Shown: positions 36,596 through 47,345 of the stretch, one piece after another | Layout of the letters: each line of letters starts with the position of its first letter | Position numbering within the stretch: position 1 is the first letter of the stretch | DNA from: Molanna angustata | Lineage: Eukaryota; Arthropoda; Insecta; Trichoptera; Molannidae | NCBI GenBank assembly: GCA_963576475.1 | Contig: OY754977.1 | Location: 15,300,943-15,364,942, forward strand | Direction: 5' to 3' | DNA: 64,000 bases | The notes under the pieces: generated by a model | What the model saw: only the letters and a program-made list of their open reading frames with translations | What the model was told of the DNA's origin: nothing | Databases searched by the model: none | Program-made: the position numbers and the translations under genes

Positions 36596-37740
36596 AACAA
36601 AAAAAATCTCACCGAAAATAATAGGAGTAGTTTGAATGTGTAATGGCAATTAAATCAGTTTTTCTCTCATTATTTTTATTCGATCTGTTCCGTATAGTCA
36701 TTTTGTTGTTTCCTGTTTGTTATAATGATCGTAATTCAGTCATTTCGTTTTGATATGAATAAATAACTGTATGTATTCATGTATGTAGATTATATTTTGA
36801 TCAGCATAAATGAAATGCTGTTTAGATACGAATTAAAAAACATTAAAGCTTGTCGTTTAAGGGATAAAAATCAATTCTGTGCCACTTGTGTATATTTTTT
36901 ATTTTATTTTTTTATTAGGTATGTATGTTTTTTTCTGCATACCATTCGTAGGTATATTAATAATATTGTAAATTAACAAAGTGCATTGGTCACCAATAGA
37001 CTCTGATACATTATGATAAGTAGGTAGGAATATAAGAGATTATGTTTTGAAAAACATTCAGTCATGAGCCATTGGCAAAAGATCCATAAGAATAGTTACC
37101 ATACAAACCTCTAAACCAGCAGATCTGATATATTCGGAAAGTTCTTGCCTTGCAACCATTTTTTCCACATATTTGTTCTAAAGCTATAAGTTTGCTTTCT
37201 ATGTTTACATTCGATGGTAAAATATTGAATGTTCTTGGTGATACGAAAGAAGCATCGCTCTGTGCAATTCACCTTCTCCGCGTGGTTTGTTCACTCGTTC
37301 TTGCTCTACTAATAATTTTTATTCAATGTTTATTTATGTACAGTTCCATTGTGTTTTTTCTGTATAATGAACATAAAACTGTTTACTTTGTCCTACTTAT
37401 CTTATTTTTTCGAAAGGAATCTATTTACCCCTAGGATATTTTCATTTTCTTAAAATATAGATCGAATGATATTTGTTGAAATAAAATTACTAAAGCAAAG
37501 ATGTCCGTTTGTTCAATTTATATTTTCGTTTTTCTGATGTAGGTACCTACCTATCTCTGTAAAATCGAAAAATAATTCCTTCACAAAAATGTTTTATTTG
37601 ATGTACCTATTATTTTATTTGTATTCCGAAAACATTTATGGGCGTTCAAGATCTGTTGAAAATTAAACTGTTGATCTATCTATATTATAAATTTGAATGT
37701 TTGTGTCTATGTATGTATGTGTTGAATGCGTTCCTAAACC
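36596..37740. other. Non-coding stretch
   Basis: AT-rich. From 37670 it reads CTATCTATATTATAAATTTG then AATGTTTGTGTCTATGTATG, an introduction often seen at ends of Helitron/Helentron-like insect repeats and leading into the 135-bp array. Confidence 0.45.
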
Positions 37741-38265
37741 GTTCATCCGATTGCAATGAAATTTTGGAGAATTGTCGAGCGTATGCCCGGGATGGTTTCT
37801 GGATTAAATTATTTTTCTTCCTCTTCATCGGGTATTAGGTCATTTTACCGATGAAGGTGGACTATCCTGGGAACCGTTCATCCGATTGCAATGAAACTTT
37901 GGTGAATTGTCGAGCGTATGCCCGGGATGGTTTCTGGATTGAAAAAATTTTCTTCTTCTTCATCGAGTATTAGGTCATTTTACCTATGAAGGTGGACTAT
38001 TCTGGAAACAGTTCATCCGATTCCAATGAAACTTTGGTGAATTGTCGAGCGTATGCCCGGGATGGCTTTTGGATTAAAAAAATTTTCTTCTTCTTCATCG
38101 GGTATTTGGTCATTTTACCTATGAAGGTGGACTATCCTGGGTACCGTTCATCTGATTGCAACGAAACTTTGGTGAATTGTCGAGTGTATGCCCGGGATGG
38201 TTTTTGGACTAATAAATTTTTCTTGTTCTTCATCGGGTATAGGTCATTTTACCTATGACGGTAAA
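37741..38265. repeat. 135-bp tandem array
   Basis: Units start at 37741, 37876, 38011 and 38146 with GTTCATCCGATTGCAATGAA and contain TTGTCGAGCGTATGCCCGGG and GGTCATTTTACCTATGAAGG. The period is exactly 135 bp, divisible by three, so an open frame can run through (38.0-38.26 kb). That frame has no known domain. The last unit ends in a perfect inverted copy of its own AGGTCATTTTACC word. Confidence 0.9.
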
Positions 38266-38272
38266 ATGACCT
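38241..38272. repeat. Hairpin at array end
   Basis: AGGTCATTTTACC (38241-38253) and GGTAAAATGACCT (38260-38272) pair perfectly around a 6-nt loop, marking the point where the array sequence flips. Confidence 0.8.
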
Positions 38273-39756
38273 AATACTCTGGGAGAGGAAGCTCCAACTG
38301 TCCTTCCATCTCTTCGCAGGTCTTCCAGGATGGTTTCTGGATTTAAACTTTTTCTCAACCTACTAAAGAGACGGGAGGTAATGAAGGGAAGGGAGGTACT
38401 TAAGTTTTTTAGTAGACACGGAAGAAATTCTAGATTATCTAAATCTAAAAGATTCAAATTCAATGTGCATAGCCATAAAACGAAACGTGAAGATGTACAA
38501 TTATTATTATCATCTCAAGGACACAATATTCATTATCGTTTTTTTATAGGTACCTATGTTGGTATTACCTATATCATTAACTTACATAGTGTTGAGGTCA
38601 TAGACATTCATGCATAGATTATATACCTACCTAGACGGAGAAGAAAATGCACAAACTTACCATCTCTGTGTTAGTGTTTCGACAAAAACTCTACAATCAA
38701 CATAGTTATGGTGAGCTTATTTTACTCAGGAGAGCGTTATATCACATTACTTACACATTTTACATGGAATACAAATTGCTTAGGTTGTTTTATAATTTGC
38801 CAGTAGATAGATTGATGACCAGAATCAAAATATAATTAATCTTTCTCTACGATTCAACAAGATACTAGCTTGTGAAACGAGCTTTGTGCTTTTGCCAACC
38901 AGGCTGTTGAAATCACCAGAAAAACTACCTTTCTTCAATGCTTTGAATAGTACCGACTTCTATCTTAACTTTTTGAAACTCCATACCATTTTTTTCTATT
39001 AGAGTTATATTCCACTTAAATTTGACTACAGTTTTTATAAGATTTATTTTCCTTATTGATTCTTACAATCGTTAGATGTAATCGTAATATGGCTTCGATA
39101 TAATTTATTCATTGGTCTAAATTAGTTGTAAAATGAACCCTGTTAAATAAAATATACCTACGAGTCTTTTTTTATCTTGTAGGTATCTTCTTAAACCAGT
39201 TATTGTTGTTTGAATATATTTGACATGATAATATAATAATCTTGCAATTAATTACATCTCAATTAATTTGCGCAATTATGGCAATTATTAAATAAATTAA
39301 AGATGAATTATTTATGTCAGATTTTTTATTTGGAATATAAAACGCTTAATGTTCTCGGTTGTTTCTAAAGAATTCGTATTATTCATTATATTCAATATTC
39401 TTGATGCAATATGAATGAATACCTACATATTTGGGTTAGGTAATATTTATTTATTAATTTATCTTTTTGTACATAATATAAAGAAATATATTCCACACTG
39501 GCGGGTTTATTGCTATTAGGTAATTGATGTATATGCGATACGTTGAGAGAACCGAGCGTCACAAATACCTTACCTAATAATGGTTTATGTATCAATTAAT
39601 TCATGGCAATTGTTTAGGCACCTTTTATTTCTTTCTTTCAAAATACGGTGCCACTATTTTTACGACCGGAATTGGCGGGAAAAGCGTTTTACCGCCAAAA
39701 AGTGTCGATTTACACGACAAATTTTCTGACGTCGTCTATGTTTTTAGGTCATTTAT
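38273..39756. other. Non-coding stretch
   Basis: The frame at 38647-38835 ends RLFYNLPVDRLMTRIKI, faintly like a LINE tail but not assignable. Otherwise AT-rich with nothing recognised. Confidence 0.4.
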
Positions 39757-39992
39757 AACCATAGAAAGCGCAGATAAATCAAAATACAAAAATATTTACC
39801 TTTGTCATTATTTCAATGGTTATAAATGCATCATGGAAACCAACTTGAAGAAAAAAATAAATAATATTGGTATCTTATTACATTTACTTAATTTTATAAA
39901 TCATTTTTTCAGCGAGATCTACAATTATAACAAACTATAAACAAAGGTAAATATTTTTATAACTTGATTTATCTCCGCTTTCTATGGGTATG
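39757..39992. repeat. Imperfect inverted repeat of about 48-bp arms
   Basis: ACCATAGAAAGCGCAGATAA...AATATTTACCTTTGT at 39757-39807 is mirrored at 39940-39992 with few differences. The open frame crossing it has no recognisable motif. Possibly a small foldback element. Confidence 0.55.
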
Positions 39993-40127
39993 GAAAGAAT
40001 GATAAGTAGAATTTATCTATGGTTGAGTCGTAAATATATCCCTTGCCTTCAAAATATCATTCTTTTTCTGGCCACACCCGCGTTTCGATTCACTTTTCTT
40101 TATTTCACATATTTTTTCGTCACACGT

Positions 40128-40239
40128 ATGAAATATTGCTTCTCTGCGCTGGAAACACTGGTTAGTTGGAAGAATTTGCCATACGGCAATGAACTCGCCG
40201 CTTACGCAGGGTGTAAGGAAGTGTTTATTATTATTATGT
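40128..40239 (+). mobile_element. SINE A, head-less copy
   Basis: AAATATTGCTTCTCTGCGCT, CACTGGTTAGTTGGAAGAAT, CCGCTTACGCAGGGTGTAAG and an (ATT)n end match the SINE A body on +. The tRNA-like head has diverged or is deleted. Confidence 0.8.
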
Positions 40240-41217
40240 CGTTCATTCTTTCAATATACCCAAATTACTTTGGTATAACCCTTACGTATCTTGCACCGAT
40301 TTCTAATTTTCCATGTGAGGTTCTTGTGTTATAGTTTCACTTACTTTATGTTACGAGTATATCATTTATTAAGAGAAAAAACAAAAGTAACAGAATATAA
40401 AAAAATCAATAAATGTAGAAAAAACATATTATGAAGTATAATTTTGAATTTACAAGAATGGCGTTTTGAAAATCATCCATGTAACATAATTTCCTCAACA
40501 GTGCATTTCAGCCATACCCAGGTCGTAAGAGGATTTATCTGTGATCTTTTTTTTACAATTTCTCTTTTGAATATTGATGCAATAATTAACAATATGGTCA
40601 TTAAAGTTTTCACATATTCAATAAAGCGGTATCCTGAATCCTGAATTAGTTCTCGGTGTATTTATGAAATAAAATTAGCACTTTAATTACGTTGTAATGA
40701 TATTTTCTCTAACTTGTTTGCGTCCTGTTACCTCGCTATTTTATTTCATTGTGTATTTTTACAAAGGAATAAATAGACATCGATATTCTTACTTCAACAA
40801 CGAAACATTATTATTTTCTTTATTTTTAACATTTCATTTTTATTTTGTTTCAGGTAAGTTGCTGCTTCTCTGCAATGAAGTTCTTACCGTATATTTATAT
40901 ATAAAAAAATCTAAATTAAAATTTTTTGAAACCGTAAATACTAAATGGGTAGTACTTTTGTATCGTGGTGATTGCTGGTGAGTAAAGACAATAATATATT
41001 ATTTTGTAATTAAATTTTTATAATTTAGCATAAATTACTTTGTTTCGTTAGTAAAAAGAACAAAATAGAATTACTCTTACCAGATTTCAAATGCATGTCT
41101 ATACAAGTTCACTTACTTATCACATTTCAATCTACAAATTAGTCCGAGAGATAACGTTTTCGATGAATCATTTTTGTAGCTGATTTTTGATACCTTTTTT
41201 CTTATTGAATATAGGTA
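40240..41217. other. Non-coding stretch
   Basis: AT-rich. Nothing recognised. Confidence 0.45.
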
Positions 41218-41226
41218 TGAAAAAAG

Positions 41227-41480
41227 ACTAGCGTCTGCAATCCGCATTTACCATTCCGCATTCTGTTTCCGGCGGGCTCTCTGATTGGTTGAGATCTCGT
41301 AGTATTAAGTCAAATGAGCTGTGTTTATATTAAATGCGAAAAATTAATTAAAAAATGTAAATTTAATTTATAATAATTTATAATTCAATTTACAAAGCAA
41401 CAAAGTCGCTATTATTATTATAAACAAACTTAAACCTAACCTAAGAATGCAGAAAAGAAGAGCTGGTACTAGAAGCTACT
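41227..41480 (+). mobile_element. Element R, copy 1, with 9-bp target duplication
   Basis: It begins ACTAGCGTCT and ends AGAAGCTACT (imperfect 10-bp TIRs). TGAAAAAAG lies directly on both sides (41218-41226, 41481-41489). The interior includes CATTTACCATTCCGCATTCT, a CTGATTGGTTGAGATCTCGT block with an inverted CCAAT word, and CCTAACCTAAGAATGCAG. A second copy lies at 55.23 kb in inverse orientation. It is non-coding. A 9-bp TSD fits Mutator-like or Merlin-like transposons better than hAT (8) or Harbinger (3). Confidence 0.88.
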
Positions 41481-41489
41481 TGAAAAAAG

Positions 41490-42167
41490 TAATTGCGGCA
41501 TCTGGGAGTGGTTACGTTTACCAGTGCGCATCCTCTAGGACGAAAATTGCAGATTTTAACATAAGTTCAATAAAATTTGCGCTTGTATGTTATGTGTGCT
41601 TGTATACCTATGATATCCGTCCGTTTGTGAAATATGTACTTTCTGTCACTGAAATATGTAAAAAAAATCTTCAATTCAAGGCTGTGCGCTGAACAAATCA
41701 CCAAGTTTCATTGTAATTAGGTGGATGGTTTAAGTGCACAAAAAGGACTTACAAAGATACAAATTAATGATACTAAAATATGCACCTTTCAGCTATAGAA
41801 AAGAGATGCGCACTGGTAAATGAACCACTCCCAGGTGCCAGACTTACCTTTTCATACCTATATCCAACAAGGTCGGAAATATAAAAAAACAGCCATTAAA
41901 AAATGAATTGTTTTTTGACGTTGCTATCTCTTACGACTTACTACTATAATATTGTATAAAATTATGTCACTATGTCTTTCATTGAAGCTAGACACGTGAG
42001 CCATATTTTAATAATATTTTTTATACCACTGTCGTAGCATTGGTTGTGTGCAAATAAAAAAAATATTCTGATATTAGTATAGGTATCTATCGCGTCTATA
42101 TTTATTGTACGTGACTAAATAATTTCTTAGTAGTCATAACTTCTCTGAGCTAATAACAATGTCATCT
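41490..42167. other. Non-coding stretch
   Basis: AT-rich, nothing recognised. Confidence 0.4.
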
Positions 42168-42228
42168 TGCAATAAACTCGTCACTTGCTTAGGTTGCAAG
42201 GAAGTGTTCATTATGATTATTATTAATA
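42168..42228 (+). mobile_element. SINE A, tail fragment
   Basis: AATAAACTCGTCACTTGCTT, AGGTTGCAAGGAAGTGTTCA and an ATT-rich end match the SINE A 3' region. It is truncated. Confidence 0.65.
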
Positions 42229-42689
42229 ACGCACTACTTTTGACCGGCTTCAAGATTTTCAATTATATTATTGACTTTCCTGAATTGCTAGAAATACTTG
42301 GACTTTATATACCACTACATAAGGGGACGAAGACACAATCTTCTGAATGTCTCCCATTCCACAACTGATGTAGTGGCCCGCAGCACTCCTGCGGCCTTAT
42401 TCCGGTTCTTTTAACGCGGCAATTTACCCAAGTTTATACGCTTTATGCGATTCTTATCACACACTGTTATTCTGTTTCAGCGATACGCATCTGACACTAG
42501 CCGGCGTAAACTTTCTGCGCATTATACCGCGAAAACTACTTTACGCCCGGTCGTAACGCAGTATTCTGGATTGACGCGCAATACTATTTTGACATTTGAC
42601 GGGTGAATGTATTCATAAAGATTAACGCGGCATATCGAGGCTGTTTTGAATTTTGTGAAAAGAAAAATTATAGTTTATACGTAGCTATA

Positions 42690-43917
42690 ATGTCGTTTTT
42701 ACCCTCTTTATACATTTATCATATAGAAGAAAGACGCTTAGACAATAGAAGAAGGATTAGGAGGTTGAACTTAGAAAGGCGCAATTTACGGGACGCGAGT
42801 AATCCTTTCGATTTGTCTGATAATTTTTTTTTGACAACTATATAGAATCAATAAATCGTTGGCTCTAAACCTAATAAGTAGGTACATGAACTGGGACCAA
42901 TTCTGATGCGAGTCAGGTCACGTGGCTTATCAGTTCAGATTCAAGTAAGTTTTTTTTTAATATCATATTCTTTTTAGTATTTTTAAACATGTGATATATT
43001 ATTAGAAGCGTGAACAACAGACGAACATGTATAAGACGATTTATGAATGTTGTTGAGGCGATGAATGTATGTCAAGATAGAAGTAAGTGGCGTTCGGTTC
43101 TCTCTGCCTACCCCGTAAGGGACATGGCGTGATGGTATGTATTTATGTATACATATTTACATTTTTTAAGGCTAAATTTTTATAATGTTTCTTAATTACC
43201 TCTATTGATAACTAGAATTTTTGTTTTTTAAATAAAATTGTTGATTTCTAGAATTATTAAATAAATCAATATAAATTAAGTAAATAAATCATTTCATGCA
43301 CACAACCATTTCTTATAGGTCCTTGCAACACTCCGGTTTTATGCAGAAGGCGTTATCAAAAAGGTGTTGGGCAAGACTTCTATAATGCTCTAAGTCAATC
43401 ATCCGTTAGTAGATGTGTTACCCGCACATCGAAAGCTATAGTAGAGAGGCTTTTCAAAAAATACATCTACTTTCCAAGTACAGTTGCTGAGAGACAAAGA
43501 TCAATAATTAGCGAAGACTTAATTTTCTAGATTTACTACAAGAGCTGGATTTCCAGGGATTCTGGGCTGTATCGGTTGCACCCATATAGCAATAGTGACA
43601 CCTTCCGATCACCCTGAGGCATTTAAAAACCACCATGGATATTTTTCTCTAAATACACAGTTGGTAAATATGATAACACTGTATATTAGGTGGATTTACA
43701 TAGTAGACACAAATAGACTATGTGTATTGAAAATGTATTTTTTCAGATCAGTGATGCTGACATGAACATTATCCATATGAATGTTCCGAGGGAGTGTTCA
43801 TGATCAGTTCATCTTTACCAACTCGATTATCAGAGATGAGATGAAGAGGCTGGCTGACAACCGAATGGGATTTTTTTTCCATTTAGGTATAAATGAGATT
43901 CCAATACTTTAAAAATG
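42690..43917 (+). pseudogene. Harbinger transposase (DDE_Tnp_4-like), broken
   Basis: A three-exon reading is proposed. Exon 1 (42690-42944) has MSFLPSLYIYHIEERRLDNR, LRDASNPFDLSDNFFL, then after a frameshift LYRINKSLALNLI and ELGPILMRVRSRGLSVQIQ, ending at a GTAAGT donor. Exon 2 (43319-43663) follows a TTCTTATAG acceptor: VLATLRFYAEG, YQKGVGQDFYNALSQSSVSR, then RFTTRAGFPGILGCIGCTHI and HHGYFSLNTQL. Exon 3 from 43747, after a TTTTTTCAG acceptor, starts ISDADMNIIHMNV and, shifted, VHDQFIFTNSIIRDEMKR. Family members have D in CIDxTH, where this copy has G (GGT), so the first catalytic acidic residue is gone. At least four frameshifts add to that. The C-terminal third is missing. Confidence 0.85.
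42998..43150 (+). pseudogene. YPVRDMA-family LINE tail inside a Harbinger intron
   Basis: The open reading IRSVNNRRTCIRRFMNVVEA, MNVCQDRSKWRSVLSAYPVR, DMA and TGA (43130-43132) is uninterrupted and followed by TGGTATGTATTTATGTAT. It sits wholly between the GTAAGT donor (42945) and the TATAG acceptor (43318) of the transposase gene. Confidence 0.85.
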
Positions 43918-44136
43918 AACTAAATAAACAAAATAAAACCATTAGAGCGAATCACAAATGTATAATTTGTAAAAAAAAGAGTCATCTAGCGTTAAAATCC
44001 AGAAGATAAATCCCACACCAAATAGTTCTCATACATACTTGAAGAATTCTGGCCCCGATGAGGTTTGCGTCTCTGATGTCGTAACTCAACCTATACAAAT
44101 CCCTCAACAGATGTCAATATTTCCTCGCTTTGTCAG

Positions 44137-44325
44137 ATGAAAACTGAACTAGTTAATTTCATTTCTGACAAATTTACAGAAAATGATAATAAACTTCAAG
44201 ATCTTTCAAACCTTTTACTAGAATACAAAAGTAAATATGAAAAAAATACAGAGCAAAATGCAGAACTTTTGAATTCGTTACTGTATATGTGCATATTTGT
44301 TTTTAAATTATCATTTATCTTGTAA
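44137..44325 (+). other. Coiled-coil-like open frame of unknown origin
   Basis: 62 codons reading MKTELVNFISDKFTENDNKL, QDLSNLLLEYKSKYEKNTEQ and NAELLNSLLYM, rich in K, E, N and spaced L. Upstream in another frame QPIQIPQQMSIFPRFVR can be read. Such charged helices occur at the C-terminus of Harbinger-linked Myb/SANT proteins, but the Myb/SANT gene here is on the other strand. Its source is therefore unclear; it may be part of a second insertion. Confidence 0.3.
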
Positions 44326-44326
44326 A

Positions 44327-44600
44327 ATGAATGATGAACGACTGACCAAAAAAATATACATGGGTGAGAGAGATGGAGTGAATAGTAGGGGCCGCCCCAG
44401 AAAGGGATGGCATGACCATGTGAATGATATTTTGAATGAAGGAAATATTAGAAGCTTGAATAATCGACGAGCATGTATGAGACGATGTATGGATGTAAAG
44501 GAAGCTAGTAATGTATGCAAAAATAGAGGAGTATGGCGCTCGGTTCTCTCTGCTTACCCCGTAAGGGATATGGCGTGATGGTATGTATGTATGTATTTAT
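44327..44600 (+). pseudogene. YPVRDMA-family LINE tail, best preserved
   Basis: An open stretch reads KMNDERLTKKIYMGERDGVN, SRGRPRKGWHDHVNDILNEG, NIRSLNNRRACMRRCMDVKE, ASNVCKNRGVWRSVLSAYPV and RDMA with a TGA at 44576-44578. It is followed by TGGTATGTATGTATG. This gives a clean view of the family's C-terminus: RLTKKIY, GRPRKGW, NNRRACMRRCM, WRSVLSAYPVRDMA. It is inserted in the Harbinger. Confidence 0.85.
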
Positions 44601-44839
44601 CTTGTATTTTCTTATGAATATTTCAACTTTGTAATCAATTACTGTATAATCATTAATGTAAAATGAAGACAGCACTTTTTGCTCAACTTTTATACAATAA
44701 ATGTAATGTAAAATAAATATTTTTTTGTTATTAATTATTGTTTTTTAAATAAATAAATAAATTATAGCTGTAGCTTTCTGAGAGAAAATAAATAAATATG
44801 AAAAAAACTTTTGATAAGATATTTGGTATTCTATATAAA

Positions 44840-45430
44840 GCATGTATGTCGAGATAGGATAGTTTGGAGGTCTGTCTTTTTTCTTACCCAGAATATGAAA
44901 ACAAGATGGAGGTATGTATGTTTGGAGATAAAGTATCAAACTATTGAGCCCCATTTTCAAGAAAAACATTTTTTTATTATTATAAATTTATGTTTTTAAA
45001 TGCATATATTTCTAAAGTATTAAAATAATCAAAAAAGGTGAAACACCCCAACTAGAAAAAATAATTTTCTATAAAAAATATGTACAATGTAGTAGTAGTA
45101 CATCTCAAACATATTTTTAACAATTTTTATAAAAATTTAATTTAGTGACATTGTTTCATACAATTTGTAAGGCAGTAAACACTACACAATATCTCACTCA
45201 ATAGTTTTATACAGACTAAATTCACAAACATACATACATCATGCTGTTTTCATATTCTAGTAGGAAAAATAGACTGACTTCCATACTATCCTATCCTACA
45301 TGTTTTATATACATACATACCTACATGTTTTATATAGAAAACAAAATATCTTAAAATATTTATTAATTTGTATACTTGCATAGGTACTATCACCATCAAC
45401 AGTTGGATCATCTCATGTGTTACATGCAAC
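44840..45430. mobile_element. Repeat family P, inverted composite copy
   Basis: 44846-44957 runs in the orientation of the 13.4 kb copy (GCATGTATGTCGAGATAGGA ... GAATATGAAAACA). 44960-45430 runs in the opposite one (GAAACACCCCAACTAG ... GCTGTTTTCATATTC ... CAACAGTTGGATCATCTCAT). The same end of the element therefore appears at both sides and the other end is missing, giving a palindromic derivative. Confidence 0.65.
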
Positions 45431-45652
45431 CAGTAATTATTGTGTATCTTATCTCTAGTTGCTTAACTACATATGTTAGTATGAGCGCTAGTTATTTGAA
45501 ATCATATTGTCATTAAATCATAAGGAAACGACTATAGTCAATGGGTAGTAGGAATGAAAAATTTATAGACCGCAGAGCGATACATTTATTTTTTTAAAGG
45601 AAAAGGCAAACAAAATACACATAGTAACTGAGAACAGAGTGTCTACGAGTAT

Positions 45653-45876
45653 ATCACTGACTCTATTTCACCGTGTCTATATCACTGTCTGTATCACTGA
45701 TTCCATTTCACTGTGTCTATATCACTGACTCTATTTCACCGTGTCTATATCACTGACTCTATTTCACCGTGTCTATATCACTGTCTGTATCACTGATTCC
45801 ATTTCACTGTGTCTATATCACTGACTCTATTTCACCGTGTCTATATCACTGACTCTATTTCATCGTGTCTATATCA
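45653..45876. repeat. 28-bp minisatellite
   Basis: Units ATCACTGACTCTATTTCACC plus GTGTCTAT (28 bp) alternate with a variant using GATTCC and with short ATCACTGTCTGT pieces, in a repeating order of short, variant, standard, standard. The array starts exactly at the stop codon of the Myb/SANT reading on -, so it lies in or directly behind that exon. Confidence 0.88.
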
Positions 45877-46666
45877 CTCTGTAAGACTGTCTCTATCTCG
45901 TAGCTTGACATCCTTCCAAACCTATAAAAAACAAAGGGATATTTGATGAGAAATTTGAAAATAAAATAACTTCATCTGTATAACAAGGTATTTTATGAAA
46001 ATTTTACAGCTCTCGCATCTTTTTAAGATGACATTAATGATTGACTAACTTTTTCAAAAAATATTTTGCAATCAGTGTAATAAGCACAGGACAGTTATTC
46101 AAAAGTTAATAAAATAGTCCATGGGAATATTTTTTCTATAAATTTATGCTATTTACTAAGTTATATGCATCAAAAAAAGTTCACATTCATGAATGACAAC
46201 TTTTCAAAGACATCATAAAACTATTGTTTAATTATACCATAATCCAATTGTATTAATGAAACTTACAATTTTCCATTGGTCAGCTGTTTTTGATTGCCCC
46301 AGTTCATTGACCAAACTCGCCAGCTCACACCACATTCTCTTGTTTTGTCGGTTCCCCAAAGGACCCACAAATCTCCTATTGGCAAAATCATTGTGTATTG
46401 TCATAAAGTCCACTAGGGCCCTTTTATGACTTAATGTCACTCGTGGATTCCTATAAAAAAAGATAATATTGAATGTTTATATGTAAAATCAATTTAAAAT
46501 GAGCAAATAATGCCAATAATAAATAGCCAAACATAACCATGACGCCATACACCGCGCAGGCATTAATTATTCATTTATTTACTAAAAATAAGGGTTTTTA
46601 ATACACATACCTCCTCTGGATTACATTCTCCGAATCTCCTTGACTATTTACTGATGGATTCGACAT
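45874..46666 (-). CDS. Myb/SANT-like DNA-binding protein of the Harbinger, three exons, truncated
   Basis: Exon 1 (46666-46611) starts at ATG with MSNPSVNSQGDSENVIQRR and stops at a GTATGT donor. Exon 2 (46450-46267), after a TTTTTTATAG acceptor, encodes NPRVTLSHKRALVDFMTIHN, DFANRRFVGPLGNRQNKRMW, CELASLVNELGQSKTADQWK and ends at a GTAAGT donor. Exon 3 starts at 45921 after TTTTTTATAG with VWKDVKLRDRDSLTE and a TGA. The frame is kept across both junctions. The pattern LVDFM..H.DFA..RF.GP.......W.EL...LN.LG.....QWK..WKD is the three-helix zeste-type Myb/SANT domain. In Harbinger transposons such proteins help the transposase bind ends and enter the nucleus. The 95-residue product ends where the minisatellite begins and lacks a C-terminal region. 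A domesticated host gene is less likely, given its place inside the element. Confidence 0.8.
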
Positions 46667-46926
46667 TGTATTTGCTGGTTTTTATCTTCTTATCAACCGA
46701 CGCATTTCGTTTATTGCAAAACAGTGAAGACAGAATTTGACAGTTTGATGCGGAAACATTGCGACGTTGCCAACACTAAAAAGCGGGCACTTAACGCTGG
46801 CCATAGACAAACAACGAGAATTCGACGAATTTGGAAGGGCGTTATTTATTGTGTTAATTTCTGTCGTGCGTAAAGATTATCGGAACTTAACGCCGAAATA
46901 TTACACTTTAACGGGAATAAGGATCC

Positions 46927-47134
46927 TGGTGCGTATAATGGAAAAATTGAACTCGCTCTCGAACGAGGTAATTATTTTCCATTAGAATATAGGGCACTTC
47001 AAACCGTACCATAAATAGAGATAGCCGTCGTTGAACCGCATATCATACTGTTATTGGCAGCAGCTGTCGTGTGATTACGAAAAAAAATTGTATCAGACAA
47101 CGTTGTGAATAAACTGGGTATTTTTTAGTATGAC
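46927..47134. other. Unassigned spacer
   Basis: Nothing recognised between the Harbinger right end and the next LINE tail. Confidence 0.4.
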
Positions 47135-47345
47135 TATTCGGGTCCGTTATACTTTTCCGAAGAAGCGCACTACGTGGCGTTGGGGTAATTTGTAATCAGT
47201 TCAAGAAAATATTAATTCGGATCTTTTAAAGACCCTGGTTGTAAAAATATAGATTCACAGAATTCGGAAGATCGTTCCACAGTCGGGCTGCTGTAATAAT
47301 AGAAGAGTTCGAGATGCGACTGGTTCATGTATGTTGAAGGTTAAC
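47135..47345 (-). pseudogene. LINE tail, RLWNDLPNSV family, copy 1
   Basis: The reverse complement contains AGCCCGACTGTGGAACGATC, TTCCGAATTCTGTG and GTAGTGCGCTTCTTCGGAA, which match the copy at 61.9 kb base for base over long words. Coding is frameshifted here. Only the terminal part and part of the 3' UTR remain. Confidence 0.7.

Larger units (their letters stand above)
42391..46926. mobile_element. Composite two-gene PIF/Harbinger transposon
   Basis: The ends carry GCGGCCTTATTCCGG (42391-42405) and CGGGAATAAGGATCC (46912-46926) in inverted orientation. The same word, GGGAATAAGGCCCC, borders the relic at 9.87 kb. Inside lie a spliced Harbinger transposase pseudogene on + from the left and a Myb/SANT-like gene on - from the right. 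This convergent pair matches the known two-protein make-up of the superfamily. Two LINE tails, a P-repeat derivative and a minisatellite have since invaded. The exact outer boundary and target duplication are not resolved. Confidence 0.65.

Noticed and set aside
37986..38258. A repeat-protein gene encoded by the 135-bp array
   Set aside because: The frame exists only because the period is a multiple of three. There is no start context, domain or continuation beyond the array.
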